Below, piece after piece: positions 34,750 to 48,000 of a DNA stretch of 64,000 nt. The notes below the pieces were generated by a model that saw only the letters and a program-made list of their open reading frames with translations, had not been told where the DNA came from and did not search any database. The stretch's first letter is position 1. Each line of letters opens with the position of its first letter. The DNA comes from Artemisia argyi (Eukaryota; Streptophyta; Magnoliopsida; Asterales; Asteraceae). Position numbers and translations under genes: made by a program. The stretch spans positions 301,893,357 through 301,957,356 of the forward strand of contig CM060709.1 of the NCBI GenBank assembly GCA_030686995.1, in the 5' to 3' direction.

Positions 34750-36300
34750 TAAAATATGTGCATATCCGAAATTCTTAGAATAGTCCTAATAATCTGTGTC
34801 ATTTTCAGTTGCGGGTCTATAACTATCAAAGCGCCGAAGGGGATTAGCGAAGCGGGCGACCGCCCAGAACCCTTAAAAATTTCGGCCCACGAATCTGATG
34901 GATTAGTAATGATATCAACTAAATATAAATTTATAGCCAAAACTTGATTTACGTATTTTGCATCAAAAAGTGCTAGATGTGTGTCGTTTTTTATGTATGC
35001 AGTGCAGATACAACATGGTGATTCTTCTTATATGATATTCATTTTTAGGTCCTAATTTACAATTGTCGCCCGATTGGTCATCCACTTTGGTGAAATTTTA
35101 TGAGGTGGATTACGTACTTGATACTTAATGTGATTGTTTAAAGTTTAAACAATGATAAAAGGGCTAATAAAAAGTGACAAACCATAGTGTGAGGCTTTTT
35201 TTATGAAATGCAATGTACCTTATAGCATGTACTATGTTTTAGCTGTGTTGAATAAAATATTCCGTGATTTTTCAAGAAATAAACTAAAATTATGGATGAG
35301 CTTAATGTGGTATAATCATTTAGTTGGCCAAAAAATCCTATTAAATGTACATTTTGATACCGCTAGACCAAAGAGTTATACTTTTGAAATATCAACATCG
35401 TCTTCTTTTTTTATTTTTTTATTATTTTTTTTTATTATTATTATTTTTTTTTTATTTTTTTTTTTTGTGTGTGTGAAAAAGGGTAGTTAATACAAGTACT
35501 TGTAAGCTAACTTGTGGCTTAATAGCATGCAATATATGTCAATTTGATCCTAAAAACTAAAAAATAATAATAAATAAATAAATAAATAAAATAAAACAAA
35601 AAAGAATAATATAAAATTCAAAAAAAAAAAAAAAAAAACTGTTTTTCTTTCTTAAATACTTGGACTTGTTAGACGTATATTAATAGTGGTGGGCTCAAAT
35701 GTAAAGTAAGTAAATCTAGGACTTTATATCCTCAATTTTCAAAGGCCTAGATTATTTAAGACCTAGTATATATATAAAGTCAGTTAAATAATCAAACATT
35801 TTGAGCTTTTTATTTTTCAAGTGTAGAGCTGTAGAAATCTAAGCCCATACATACTACATAGTAAATATAAAAAAGGTCCATTTTTCCATTAAAATAAGCA
35901 AAGATTAAATTAAGTCATTTTGCGTTAATGAATCGACGTTTAATTTTTCACACTCACAAACACAAACATACTTTCACTATTTCTAGCTTTCTCTCATCTC
36001 CTGTATCCGCCAAAAGAAAATGAAAATGAAAATATGAAAGAAAAACGATCTATTGTAGAAATAGGATATATGATGATAATGTTGACACTGAAACTATAAA
36101 AATCAGTGAATTTAGAACTCATTATTCTTATACATTGTATATCAAACTATTTCATCGGTAAATTTGATCAATTTAGATTGTATGAAGGTATCTTTGGGTT
36201 ACTATTTACCAATGGAAATTTAAAATCACGATGATAACAAGCTAAAATATAGTTGTCGGCATAGATATATTTTTGGAACTAAGAGTTTTAAGATAAATTA
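34750..36300. other. hAT-flank and AT-rich sequence, no gene
   Basis: 34800-34900 is GC-rich (GGGCGACCGCCC) and could be the 5' side of the hAT relic that follows. 35400-35470 is T-rich and 35560-35640 A-rich low complexity. No coding frame is recognised. Confidence 0.4.
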
Positions 36301-36305
36301 TACAT

Positions 36306-36836
36306 GTGAAAAATTCTACACCTATCGATATGCTTAACTATATTATAAATCTAAACTATTTCCCTAATGTTTATATGGCGTATAGGATAATGTTAACCGT
36401 TCTGGTTACATTTGCTTCGTCAAAAAGAAATTTTTCAAAACTAAACTTAATTTACAGTTATTTAAGATCAAAATTAGTATCACCAAAAGGTTAAATTTAT
36501 GGGAGGTGATTGGCACATTCCTAAATTTTATTGGGACACTCCATTGTACAAATAGTTAAAGCAGATTATATTTAATGTACAACTGTCTATTGCATATTGT
36601 GAGTGTTCTAATAAATTTTGAGGTGTGCAAATCATTTACCTAAATTTATTGGCTCATTTATAGATTGAAAATGAAATAATATACCATATTGATTTTGAGA
36701 AATTAATCCAAGATTTCGCATAAAAAAGCTAGAAAGGCAAAGTTTATATAAACAATTTTTCGGCAAATAACATCGATAAAAAAGCTTCGTTCTAAAGCTT
36801 TCGCTTTAGACATCCGAGAAGGTTGAGCCACCCCTG
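36306..36836 (+). pseudogene. hAT transposase C-terminal relic (dimerisation domain), split by a MITE
   Basis: The segment 36306-36494 encodes a hAT dimerisation-domain remnant: VTFASSKRNFSKLNLI followed by YSYLRSK, the counterpart of the family's ASAERSFS...LK motif. After the MITE (36501-36640) the frame resumes with LSIENEII-like residues and FEKLIQDFA, the usual tail. Stops are present. Downstream, GAGCCACCCCTG at 36825-36836 matches a hAT terminal repeat (CAGGGGTGG on the other strand), marking the 3' end. The 5' end was not located. Confidence 0.7.
36501..36640. mobile_element. MITE, 140 bp, 9-bp target duplication
   Basis: TAAATTTAT flanks both sides (36492-36500, 36641-36649). The ends GGGAGGTGATTGGCACATTC and GTGTGCAAATCATTTACC are imperfect inverted repeats of about 36 bp. 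9-bp duplications suggest a MULE-derived MITE. It disrupts the hAT relic, so it is younger. Confidence 0.75.
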
Positions 36837-37544
36837 TGTATTAACACTATTAAATGCATCTTTTTAGTACGACTGAAATGTTTTAAGCTTTTTAAATATT
36901 TCTTAACATGTGCCTTAACTAAATGCCGATTCAACAGGAACTAATATTTGGATCCATTGAAACTCAGTTCATGTTCAATCTCCTTGTTCTCCCTTTGTAT
37001 GGTTCCATTTTTATGTGACATTTATATGTGTAGCCTTTTGGACATAATAAGTGTTGTGACCATTCTAAAAGCAACGAATAAAAAACTCAGTGATTTTGAA
37101 TGTGTGTTAGCATAGATATTATAGACAGACTCTAATTATATGTATATGAATACACAGCCCACTGCTCATTTTTGACAGATTTTTGACAGTGCCAACTTAA
37201 AAGATGATATAGTTTTTAAGGTTTCAATCATGTTTTGATGGATGGGGTTGGGCCTAGATAAGATGCTTTTGCACATGCTTTATACAAACACCTTTACTAC
37301 CACAATCATCACTACCATATCATCATCACCATCTAATTGAGGCTTATAAAAGTTACATAAACAGCTCATAGTGTTTTACATTCACTCATTCTTAAATGAA
37401 TCACTCCTAGATCTGACAAGCAATTATGTCAGTTTTACAGATACTTTATATGAACATCAAACATATGATACAAATTACAAAACCATAATGTGAGTTTCTA
37501 AGCAAAAATAACATTAGACTGAAGTACTTGGCTCGCACCATTCC
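36837..37544. other. 3' flank of isochorismatase-like gene 1
   Basis: 37240-37500 resembles the 3' flank of gene 2 (40470-40740), for example 'TCACAAAACCA' against 'TTACAAAACCA' and a CATCATCA-rich stretch before it. The tandem gene duplication therefore included 3' UTR sequence. Confidence 0.45.
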
Positions 37545-37672
37545 TCAAGTGTTGGGAGTTACCACTCCAATATTTTTCATGTCATAAATATTGGCTAGTC
37601 AAAATTTTGAAAATGAGAGTAGTAAGTAGTGAGTTGGATATATATACTGATTATGACACAAAGGGTGACATC

Positions 37673-37703
<31 letters not shown>

Positions 37704-39070
37704 ACTGGTTCTACAGTTTAGTTATTCCAAAAAATAATCAAAGCAAAAACTTGTTGAAAACTATAAACATAACATTAAAAATTAACTATCACATTTTGGA
37801 TTAGCTAACAGATTCTTGTTGGTTTTACGTCGTTTAAGATGAGACCTAGGAATGTGTCTTTTAATTGGTTAGAATGGCTTTTTAACCCATGTAACGCTCT
37901 AACCTTCCCTTGTATATAATTTCCTAGCTCTTTGCTAATTTACATATTTATTGCCGTTCAGAGAAAAACAGATTCTTGTTGGTAATTAAGAAAATCAAAC
38001 ATACCAGCATGTACATCAGGGGTTGCGGCAGCAGTTGCATCAACAATAACCGTAACAGACTTGTAATCAAGTCCTACAGCATCAAAAACAGTCTGCCTTA
38101 TGCAGTTTGGAGTTTGAACACCTATAATGAGAGATGCAACTAAGTTAAAGTATCTGACCGATAATCAAGGTTTAGTGACATGTATGATTGAGATAAAGTT
38201 GATATACCAACAACTACTAAACTATCGATCCCTGCTGCTTGAAGTACTGAATGAAGATTTGTAGCGAAAAATGCACTAAACCGTGTCTTTACCACTTTAT
38301 AATCTTCGTCTTTAATGACTAGACCATCAACAAGTTCTGCTCCCTTGCTTCCTTTTGAGGACGGTTTTAGTTTCCCCTCAGCATACCAGTGCCTACGAAA
38401 TAGCTCAACATCTCTTCCCAATGGGTCATGTTCTCTTACAACCTTCAAACAAAAACACACATACAAAAGATAAATTATGAGACAACAGATACAATATTCA
38501 AGATGTAAACTTATTTTATCTATGTGTTTGCAAAATCGCATACAATATATCCCAGACCAACCCTCGTTAACATAGAAAATCATGCCTCCACCCCTATTCT
38601 TTTTACATACATCAAAACGATGCATTGGAGATGCTCAAGGAGACAGACAACCCTTTAACTTCAACTTTGCAATACATAAGGTTATCGATTACCACATTGA
38701 CAAGAAAATAAAGTAACTAACAGTACATGTTATGTTTATATTAACAAAAAAAGTACCCAAATAATAAGGATGCCTCTTCGCCTAGCAACCTCCACTACCT
38801 TAATAACGTTAGGAACAATAGCTACACCAGCATCAATATGCACTGAGCCACCAGCCGACACAAAATCATTCTGAAACAAAGATAGAACACTGTTAAACTT
38901 GCAAGAATGCATGGATTAATAATACTATCCAACACAAATACGTACATAAAGAAAGTGTGCATATGCATGAGCAATAGCATGCAAGTGAGAAGGTTAGTTG
39001 AAAGAAAAAAGGGAACCTGCATATCGATAACAAGAAGAGCGCTAGTGCTGCGAGTATGATAGGCCGTCAT
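37545..39070 (-). CDS. isochorismatase/nicotinamidase-fold protein, gene 1, five exons, 189 aa
   Basis: Exons: 39070-39017, 38870-38757, 38442-38208, 38121-38005, 37594-37545; all introns are GT-AG and phases agree (570 nt). Cysteine-hydrolase (isochorismatase-like) fold: the Asp in LLVIDMQNDF, the Lys in VVKTRFSAFF and the Cys in VQTPNCIRQTVFDAV occupy the catalytic-triad positions of nicotinamidase-type enzymes. Closest remembered relative is Arabidopsis At3g16190, listed as a probable inactive nicotinamidase, so substrate is unknown. Compared with gene 2 there is one extra C in the last exon (ACTCCC against GCTCC). This shifts the frame after VVTP and ends the protein at NT*, about eight residues short of gene 2. 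It may still fold. Intron 4 carries a LINE/SINE-like insertion. Confidence 0.88.
37823..37966. mobile_element. short retroposon (truncated LINE or SINE-like) in intron 4 of gene 1
   Basis: It is flanked by a 16-bp direct repeat AACAGATTCTTGTTGG (37807-37822, 37967-37982) and has a short A-tail (GAGAAAA) at the right end. Long target duplication plus A-tail indicates target-primed insertion. The translated 'NWLEWLFNP' and the 'TTTATTGCCGTTC' tail suggest a LINE 3' end, but no RT is present. Confidence 0.55.
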
Positions 39071-40809
39071 TTCTAACTGTCTGAAATGATTTAAGTGCCA
39101 AATTTGGTTTGCGTTCCACTGTTAAAAGGTGTTATATGAGTATATCATATATGCGTGGATGGGCACTTCCCTCTCAAGTTGTTGATCATGACCAGTCGAC
39201 CAATCAATCTTATTTATTTATCCAAACATTTATAACATATGCTTCTAATTGATTTGTTCATCTTGTCATTTTATCGGTTATTATTTTAGATGAACATATC
39301 AGTCGAACAAATAATTGTCAACATTGTGAAAATCAAAGCAAGTATCAAACGAGTGCCTTATGGTCGTTCCATGATTCAACTGTCTGTCTTGTCCCAAAAC
39401 ACTTATAATTAATTTCGAACATCCAGACAAGTGACGAATGTGTCACTAAAACATTCATAAAATCCTATATAATGAATACATATTATTAAGAATTCAAAAC
39501 ATGATTCAATGTATATAGGTACGCAAGAACTCAAATGTACACGCTCGTTTACAAAGCAAGAAAAAATTATGTGGTTGGTAATCAAACTAGTCCATTCATA
39601 GAGACTTCAGCTCCCTTGTGTTCCCCGTCCTTGAATGTGGTCAGGTCCGTCTGGCGACACACATCAACACATCTAAACTATATGCAACTTACTAAAGTTT
39701 GTTTTATCTTATTCAACATCACATGATCACTTTCGATCAAATATTGAAACATCCTTTTGAACTATAGGTCTCTTATCACAACTAATAAACAGCTTTTCAA
39801 GTCAACTCTTCTCATCCTTGGAAATGCATAATCATGATTAGTCATGCCAAAAAAACTTCTACAACAAACACCTAAAATCAAATATTACCGAGTATTTTGG
39901 TATACACTAGTTGCGGCTTCCAGAAAATAGTCACAAGTTAGGTAGCATCATTATCACAACTTGTTCATACAATTTCGCCCGATTTATTCAGCTAGACCAT
40001 CTGTGGATGTAGGAGGGTCATACCCGCTAGACCGTGTGCGGATGCAAGTAAATACAAGTCTGCTGTTTGTTTTCTTCTTACAACTAGTAATAAGACTGTA
40101 TTTTTTTAATTTATTTTTTATCACATGTTCTAAATGATACTGAACCCACAAATTGATAATTTACTGGATCTTTACTTTAAAACCCCCCGTGAGTCTCCTC
40201 CTTGGAGATTTTGTGCCTACGGTGTTCTTGTTGCCCTCTTCCAGTTTGTCGGGTGGCCTTTACTAATTACTATAATAAAATTCATTGCAGTTCAAAAAAT
40301 GAAAAGAATAGAAGATGACTGTATCTAAACAATAAGAATATATACAAATCAATTCTTTAATCTGTGTAAAAGAGACATGCATAGTTTACATATGCATGCA
40401 CCCTACTGAATGAATGCCGATATAGAAGAAGATGAACGGAATTAAGCGCTTAAGTAGGTTGATACGATATATAGAAGGATTGGGTTGTGTTTAGTTCGGA
40501 TGCTTTCGCACGAGCTTTAGATACCTCACCAACCACATTCAGGATCATAATCATCATCATATAATTGAGAGTTAGTACATAATTTACCCATAAATAATGT
40601 TTGTCATTCGTGCATACATCACTTCTATGCGATATATGAAGTACATCATACAATCTTTTATTTTATCAAATTTACATATCTAAAGATGTATAAATATAAC
40701 AGGTGATACAAGTCACAAAACCAAGTTTACGGTACATACCAGCTACTCGATATATTAAAAGCCCATGCTTTATCCTGCATACAGCAGCACCAGAGCATCG
40801 CGAAAATGC
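39071..40809. other. intergenic between the tandem isochorismatase-like genes
   Basis: It should contain the promoter of gene 1 and the 3' UTR of gene 2. The short open frames (for example at 40134-40328) have no recognisable domain. No transposon was identified. Confidence 0.5.
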
Positions 40810-43800
40810 TCAGCAACTGGACTTGCACCATTCTTCAAGTGTTGGAGCTACCACTCCAACATTCTTCATGTCATAAATATTGGCTGATTGAAGATTTTAA
40901 AACGGGAGTAAGTAACAGTTTGGATCTATACGCATAACAAAAATAAGGGTGAATCCAATGCAGTACTACTTCTAGAATGTGCGGGTTGCCTGCATCTGTG
41001 ATCTAGAAACTCATTTTTTAAGTTGAGTAACCTTACTGGTTCATGCTGATTGATTGTAGTAACAATAATATAAAGGAACGCTAGAAGAAACTATAACTAG
41101 CATTAAAATAATTAGAGTTGCATTCTTGATTAGCATATCATTACTGGTATGGATAAGCAACATAATGTCCAAATGAAATAAATTCAACATGGTTAGTTTA
41201 TACCTGATCCAAATCTAGGCTTTTTGTTTATTTAATTTATTCGCTCCACCTGTTATTCCTTGATTTAGTCAACTTTTAAGCATACATCCATAAGATTTAT
41301 GACAACTGCTTTAAGGTATACGACAATGGGTAAACATAAGCGTTTCAGTTAACGTATACATAAACAAGGGCCAAACTTACGAGTTATCTAAGACTTTAAA
41401 AGTTATCCATATATAGACCTTTGTGGCAACTCCATTTGTTTTCTGTTATTTTCAATGGTCCTTATTTCACTTCGTATATATCTCCTATGTTGAAAGATAT
41501 ATTATCTTTTGACTACATTTTAATTCATCACTGAGAGAAAAAACATAGATATGGATGATTAGCCATGCAATAGAATGTGATCGGCTATTCGGCTCCTTAT
41601 TATTATATATTGAAAAGGGAAACATAATCCTTCATCTCAAAGAATTGCCGAGACCCGTATTGCATTTTCGTAGCACTCCACAAAATGCCCATGATTGATA
41701 TTCCTATTAGACACTACAATACAGTTTAGTTACGAGCATGGCATTTTCTAAAGTGCTGCCAGATGCAAAAGGAACTCATTTTCGACTCGTAGAGATCTAT
41801 GTTTCTCGATCTTTTCGTTTTGAACCCTTATTTTCTATCAACTATCAGGGCACTATATTCTCTGATACTAATATCTGATATTCGTATAGAATTATAGAAT
41901 GTTCAGGGCTATATATATTTAACAAAAGCCTATGCATAAGTCCACACTTTGAAAACCAAAAGAAATGCTTCACTAAAATGTGCCATAGAGACAAATTTAC
42001 TACCACATTTTAGATGTTGCTTGAGATGAAATAAACAAAGGCCTAAACTCTACCACACAAAAATAAACTTGTTCTTCATAATATGTGTTTTAGATAATAT
42101 CAATCAAAGATAAGACACATCACTGGGTGCAAAGATGGTTGAATAAACCGTATGATAGGCATTTTCATCTTTAAGTTACTAAACAGTTTACAAGGAATAA
42201 GACTTAAATGCTATAGCTTTCAAAAAAATAAATAAATAAATAAATAAATAAAAAAGAAGCCAGATATCCGTCTTTATAAATATAATTAGTAGCGAAAAAA
42301 AATCTAAATAAATTGGCAGTGAAGCCAAGATGATAAGCATACCAGCATGTATATCAGGGGTAGCAGCAGCTGTTGCATCAACAATAACAGTAACCGGCTT
42401 GTAATCAAGTTCTACAGCATCAAAAACAGTATGTCTTATGCAGTTTGGCGTTTGAACACCTATAACAAAGATATATGTGTAAACTAAACCTTCGATAATC
42501 ATATAGTGATGAAATAAAAGGTCATTTGATTTACCAACAACAACTAAGCTATCGATCCCTGCTCCTTGAAGAACTGAGTGAAGAGGTGTAGCAAAGAAGG
42601 CACTAAACCGTGTCTTTACCACCTTATAATCTTCATCTTTGATAACAAGACCGTCAACAAGTTCTGCCCCCTTGCTACCTTTTGAGGTTGGTTTTGGTTG
42701 CCCGTCAGCATATAAATGCCTTCTAAATAGCTCAACGTCTCTACCCTGTGGATCATGCTCTCGTACAACCTACATTCAACCTTAAAAAATTATCAACACA
42801 TAACACCAGAAGAAAAAAGAAAAAAGAAAACTATTAAGCAGTCGGGTTCATTATCAAGTTAATCGATGTTGCCGATTGATGTAATTTCTATTGAGGGGAT
42901 CTCTTTAATCTATATTCTATACTTGTTAGATTCATATTGTACCATTATATGGAACTAGCTAGCTGCACATTGATCTTATCAAAGTTACGGTTAGTTGACC
43001 AGTATAGTTCTCTACTTTCACTTTGTTTCACTATTGTACTAATTTACACGGTCATTAAACTTAAGAGTTTAACAGTTAAATAGTTCACGTGGCACGTGTA
43101 TTATAGTTAACATATTCAACTGGTAAACATAAAGCAGATGTAATGACATTGCTAGTGTTTGGATTAGCTATTTTTCCGGCTTATTGGCTTATTTAAATTT
43201 AGAAATACTCAATTTTGTTAGGCTTATGAGCTTATCAACTTGAGCTTATGCCTTATCTAAGCTTATAGGCCGGAAAAATTAGCTAATTTAAACACTCCTT
43301 AGTGGGTGTTTGGGTTATATTTCATGAGCAGCTTATGGTTTACAAACAATCAGCTCATAAAACATTTTGCTATAACACATTAACACCCCATACATAAGCT
43401 TACCCCTCCTCAAATAAACGGGTAAACGGATGATGTGTCTGTGTTCAGGTTACCCGGGGAGGAGGGTGAGTCAAATGTACTCGGCCTAACATAGGTTCCC
43501 GTGACCGTTTCTGAATGTGTACCTAGTGAGCTATGAATCCCGCCTCAAATAAGCCATAAAATTCGAGCTTATGAAAACCCCTTATATAAGCTTACACAAA
43601 CACTAGATTGGACTTACTCTACTTATATAAGCTAATAAGGTCATAATATAATAGAAAGAAAACATAAGTACCCAAACAACAAGGAAGCCGCGTTGTCTAG
43701 CAACATCAACAGCTTTGATAACGTTAGAAACAATAGCTAGACCACCATCCACACGCATTGATCCATCCGACAACACAAAATCATTCTGAACAAAAACAAA

Positions 43801-43911
43801 ACAAATTAGACAGTTTGAGTATGTAAATATTCAACAAAAGATTAAGTGTTTGAATGTGTGAACCTGCATATCGATGACTAGAAGAGCCGTAGTAGTGTTG
43901 TCAGCCGCCAT
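40810..43911 (-). CDS. isochorismatase/nicotinamidase-fold protein, gene 2, five exons, 195 aa
   Basis: Exons: 43911-43864, 43785-43672, 42769-42535, 42459-42343, 40883-40810; 588 nt in phase with GT-AG introns. Exons 2, 3 and 4 have exactly the same lengths as in gene 1 (114, 235, 117 nt), showing tandem duplication. Triad positions: Asp14 in LLVIDMQNDF, Lys in VVKTRFSAFF, Cys in VQTPNCIRHTVFDAV. The C-terminus NVGVVAPTLEEWCKSSC is the normal form from which gene 1 departs by a frameshift. N-termini differ (MAADNTTTALL here). Introns are longer, with MITEs in intron 2 and a 1.46-kb intron 4. The gene starts 85 bp from a 11.6-kb composite transposon that separates it from its older upstream sequence. 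Confidence 0.9.
43155..43297. mobile_element. MITE in intron 2 of gene 2
   Basis: GTGTTTGGATTAGCTATTTT with TCCGGCTTAT at the left, and the complement of GTGTTTAAATTAGCTAATTT with TTCCGGCC at the right: imperfect inverted repeats of about 27 bp around 90 bp of AAGCTTAT-rich sequence. No secure target duplication. Confidence 0.65.
43302..43612. mobile_element. second candidate MITE, adjacent
   Basis: Begins GGGTGTTTGGGTTATATT and ends AAGCTTACACAAACACTA; short inverted ends with AGCTTAT words inside each. It lies directly next to the previous MITE in the same intron, so the pair could be one nested element. Confidence 0.35.
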
Positions 43912-44453
43912 TACTAAAAACCCCGGATATGAGTTCCGGGTCAATTTTGGTTTGCCTTTACGGGATTTTGTTCAGAGCTTCAGATGATAGAACAAAGAGA
44001 AAATTTACCAAAAATGATACACTTTTACAACTTTGACCGAAGGCTATGGTTATTTTGTGCGATTAATTTTTTTTTTTTTTTTTTTTAATATATAATAATA
44101 ATAATAAAATGCACCGTACAGCCTTAAGTGACAAACGTTATGCGTTGTTTGTCCCTTCTAATGGGCCTCATTAACGCTTATTAAGTCTTGTTAACCTGAA
44201 GTCCCATGAGGGTATTTATGTCATTTCACATAAAAAAACAAAGGTAAATTAGTCAATTTGACTTTTAACTCCACTTACTTTTGTTTAATCACTAACAAAT
44301 AAAAAATAATAAAACACCCTCACATTTTACCAGATTCATTATCCTCTTTAGAAAAGAAAAATAAAAAACACACCACATACACACAAAGAACATCATCATC
44401 CTCAAGAAATACCACACCAACATATACGCAAGATCTAGTCTGCCACTAACAAA

Positions 44454-44982
44454 CCTCCGGACTAAACCCGGAAGGCTCGAACCGGGAGACGAACGGAACA
44501 AAATGATAGGACAAAGCCAACGCAGGACAATTTCCGGAGGACCTCATATGTCCGGAACAACAGACACTCCGGACAAACAGTAGTCTAGAGAGTTAAAGTA
44601 AATCAAAGTACAAACAAGTACATAAGTACTCGTTAAAGGAACATAAGCAAGTAACCATTAAGGAATAAGTACCAATCGACCTCGTACTTCGCCAAGTTTA
44701 GTCTATAAATAGAGAAGAAATCATCAAGGTTAAACAACTCTCTCTCACTTTTAAAAACTCCATTCACTCTTATACTTTCTCTCTCTAAGAATACATACTT
44801 ACTCTCACGCCGGAGGTTGGTCCTGGGAAACACTCCCGGGGCGAGACTAACGGACGTATGTGTCTTGCAGATACCCGAAGGAACCTTCATCAATCAAGAG
44901 ATACCTCGAACTCGAAGGACCTTTCAAAGTCCAGAGGGCTCATCTCGCTTGTCGAAGGTAAAAGCAAGATTTTACTTCAACA
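44454..44982 (+). repeat. 5' LTR of the Tat element, 529 bp, lacking its first 15 bp
   Basis: Aligns with 54371-54899. TATA box TATAAATA at 44704-44711. Ends TTTACTTCAACA before the primer site. About 14 differences from the 3' LTR by eye (2.6%), many of them transitions. Confidence 0.85.
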
Positions 44983-45031
44983 AATTGGCGCTATCCGTGG
45001 GACCCGTCATTCACTCTACCCGAACTCAGAA

Positions 45032-48000
45032 ATGACAGGTCCTACCCCTACAACACCTGAAGGAAGTGGGAAAGACCCAGAAGTCAATCTCAACAGCATA
45101 GAACAAATCCAGAATCATATCACCGCCTTGAAAGCTTTAATCCAACAACAAAATGCCACGGGGGAAACACCGATTAAGCCTATCCAGCTCGACTTCGAAG
45201 ACGAAGAACCCAAGATACCGGAGCTCAGAAAGCAGAAAAAAAAATGACGGACGACCTTTCTAAACCCTTCAAAGCAGCATCAAAAAGTCCTTTCACCCGA
45301 AGGATCATCGACTTTTCCGGACCAAAAAACACAAAATATTCGATGCCTTCGCATATCAAATTGTACGATGGGTCCACGGATCCGGATGATCATGTCACGA
45401 GATTCGAAGGGGCCGCCAATCAGGGCGCTTGGCCCATGCCTATATGGTGTATGATGTTCCAACAGACTTTAGATGATGCCGCCAGGGGATGGTTCGACAG
45501 CCTACCACGGGGAAGCATCGACAATTGGGACACCTTATGTGAGCAATTTGTGCAAAGGTTCGCCCTTCGAAGAAAATGTATCAGAGACCCATGGAAATCA
45601 CTAAAATCGTCCGGAAAGCCAACGAGGGGTTATCAGAATTTAAAGAACGATGGACGGATGAAGCTAGCCCCATTTCCGGAGTACCAGAGGTAATGCAGAT
45701 ATCCTCTTTCATCGACGGTTGTAAGTGTCCTGAGCTAGCAAAAAGGTTCTCCGAAAAAATCCTTCGGTCAGTAACCGAAATGATGATAAGGGTTGATGAC
45801 TTCATTCGCTCTGAAAAGGCATATCGATCAGCCGAAGTACCAAGAGGGGAAAGGATGGACAACTACAAAAGGGATCACTACTACAGCCCTTATAACAAGC
45901 ATGACACAAATACTAGACGATCTTCCTTCCGAGGAAATCGTCGGCAGGATAATCGCCGGGAAGAATTCAGACCTCGCCAAAACAATCATTTTATGCCCTA
46001 CGGCCCAGTGAGAAATGACAATAAGACGGACTACAGAGGGGAGTATCGCTGTAACGACACAAACAGGAGGGACACCAGACCGTTAGATCTGAATGTACTA
46101 ACCAAGGCTCCCAAAGAGATCCTAGCTACCGAGCATCATCTCAGACTACCAGCGCCCCCTCCGTTGAAGGGAAGACTGTCAAGAGAAAACATGGACAAGT
46201 ATTGTGACTATCATGGAGAAAAGGGACACCTTACGAATGACTGCCATAACCTGAAGGAACAACTCAAAAGGGTCATGGTAACGGGCAAGCTTGACCATCT
46301 AATCAGGGACGTCCGACAGAGAGACAGGGCACCCCAAAGGGGTAATCACCAAACCAACCAAGGTAGGGTCATAAATATGATCCGGTATCAAGAGAAGGGG
46401 CAAAAACGCAAAAATACAGATCAGGAAGAAGAATGGATGAATGACCCTATCAGTTTTCCTCCAATTCTACCTGGAGATGTCTCGGAGGAACCACTTATAG
46501 TCGAAGCAGGGATAGAAGGATACACAGTCCGAAGAGTGTATGTCGACCAAGGTGCTTCGGTGGAAGTTATGTATGAGCATTGTTTCTTAAACTTTGACCC
46601 TTCCATCCGATCGCGACTTACTAAAACAAACACACCCTTGGTCGGTTTTGCTGGAGAAGTAATTAACCCATTAGGGAAGATCGAGTTGGAAGTGTGTTTC
46701 GGAAGTGAAGGATTGTACCGGCGAACAACCATGAAATTTGCAGTAGTGAGATCCCCTTCCCCTTATAACATAATACTTGGACGATCCGGAATCAAGCAAC
46801 TACGAGCCATCCCATCAACAATACACTCAATGATGAAATTCCCAACACCGAGGGGTATTGTTACCTTGATCACCCGTTCTGTCATCATTTCAGAATGTAG
46901 GAGATTAGAAGAAAAGTTCCTGTTGCAAAAAGAAATCAAAGCAAAGCCCCCTTCAGCAACAACGGTCACTAACGAAGATGTAAGAACTAAAGAAATTTTG
47001 ATCCATCCGGCGTATCCGGAACAACCAGTAACGATAGGAACAAATTTCTCAAATGAAGGACGAAGGAATCTAATAAACTTACTTAAAAACAGTCTGGACA
47101 TTTTTGCATGGGAACCATCCGATATGAAAGGCATCCCCCGATGGGTCGCAGAACACAAGCTCAATGCAAACGTTCAGGACAAACCCGTAGCACAAAAGAA
47201 AAGGTTCTTCTCAGAAGAAAAGAACCAGGCCATCAACAAGGACGTGGAAGAATGGCTGAAGGCCGGAATCATCAGACCCGTCCGGTATCCGACATGGATA
47301 TCTAATCCGGTATTAGTAAAGAAACCGGATGGTAGTTGGAGAATGTGCATCGACTTCAAGAACCTCAATTCCTCTTGCCGAAAGGACTATTACCCGTTAC
47401 CAGAAATTGATTAGAAAATTAAATCAGTAACAGGATTCCGTTACAAATGCTTCCTCGATGCTTATAAAGGATACCATCAAGTCCAAATGGCAAAAGAAGA
47501 CGAAGAAAAGACTGCCTTCTACACCGATCACAGAACATATTGCTATACCAAGATGCCATTCGGTTTAAAAAACGCCGGAGCAACTTACTAGAAGTTGGTA
47601 GATACGGTCTTCCGGTCGCAAATCGCACGAAATTTAGAAGCATATGTGGACGATATGGTGATTAAAAGCCAAACTGAAAAGGAATTGTTGGCCGATATAG
47701 CCAAAACCTTTGACAACCTCCGGAGGATAAATATGAAGCTGAACCCCAAAAAATGCTCCTTCGAAGTCGAAGAAGGGAAATTCCTCGGATATCTAATATC
47801 CTCGAAAGGAATCAGAGCAAACCCTAAGAAGACAAGAGCGATTGCCGACATGCAATCACCCAAGTCTCTTAAGGAAATGCAAAGCCTGAGCGGCAAACTC
47901 GCAACATTAAATCGTTTCTTGTCCAAATCAGCCGAAAGGTCCTTACCTTTCTTTGAAACCCTTAAAAACATTACTAAGGATAACAAAGACCAATATCAAT

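Noticed and set aside
40134..40328. 64-aa plus-strand ORF between the isochorismatase-like genes
   Set aside because: No recognisable domain, no neighbouring exon, and length expected by chance.
45235..45247. A9 run as a programmed frameshift site in Tat gag
   Set aside because: A second unprogrammed shift follows within 350 bp and pol has stops, so simple decay explains it better.
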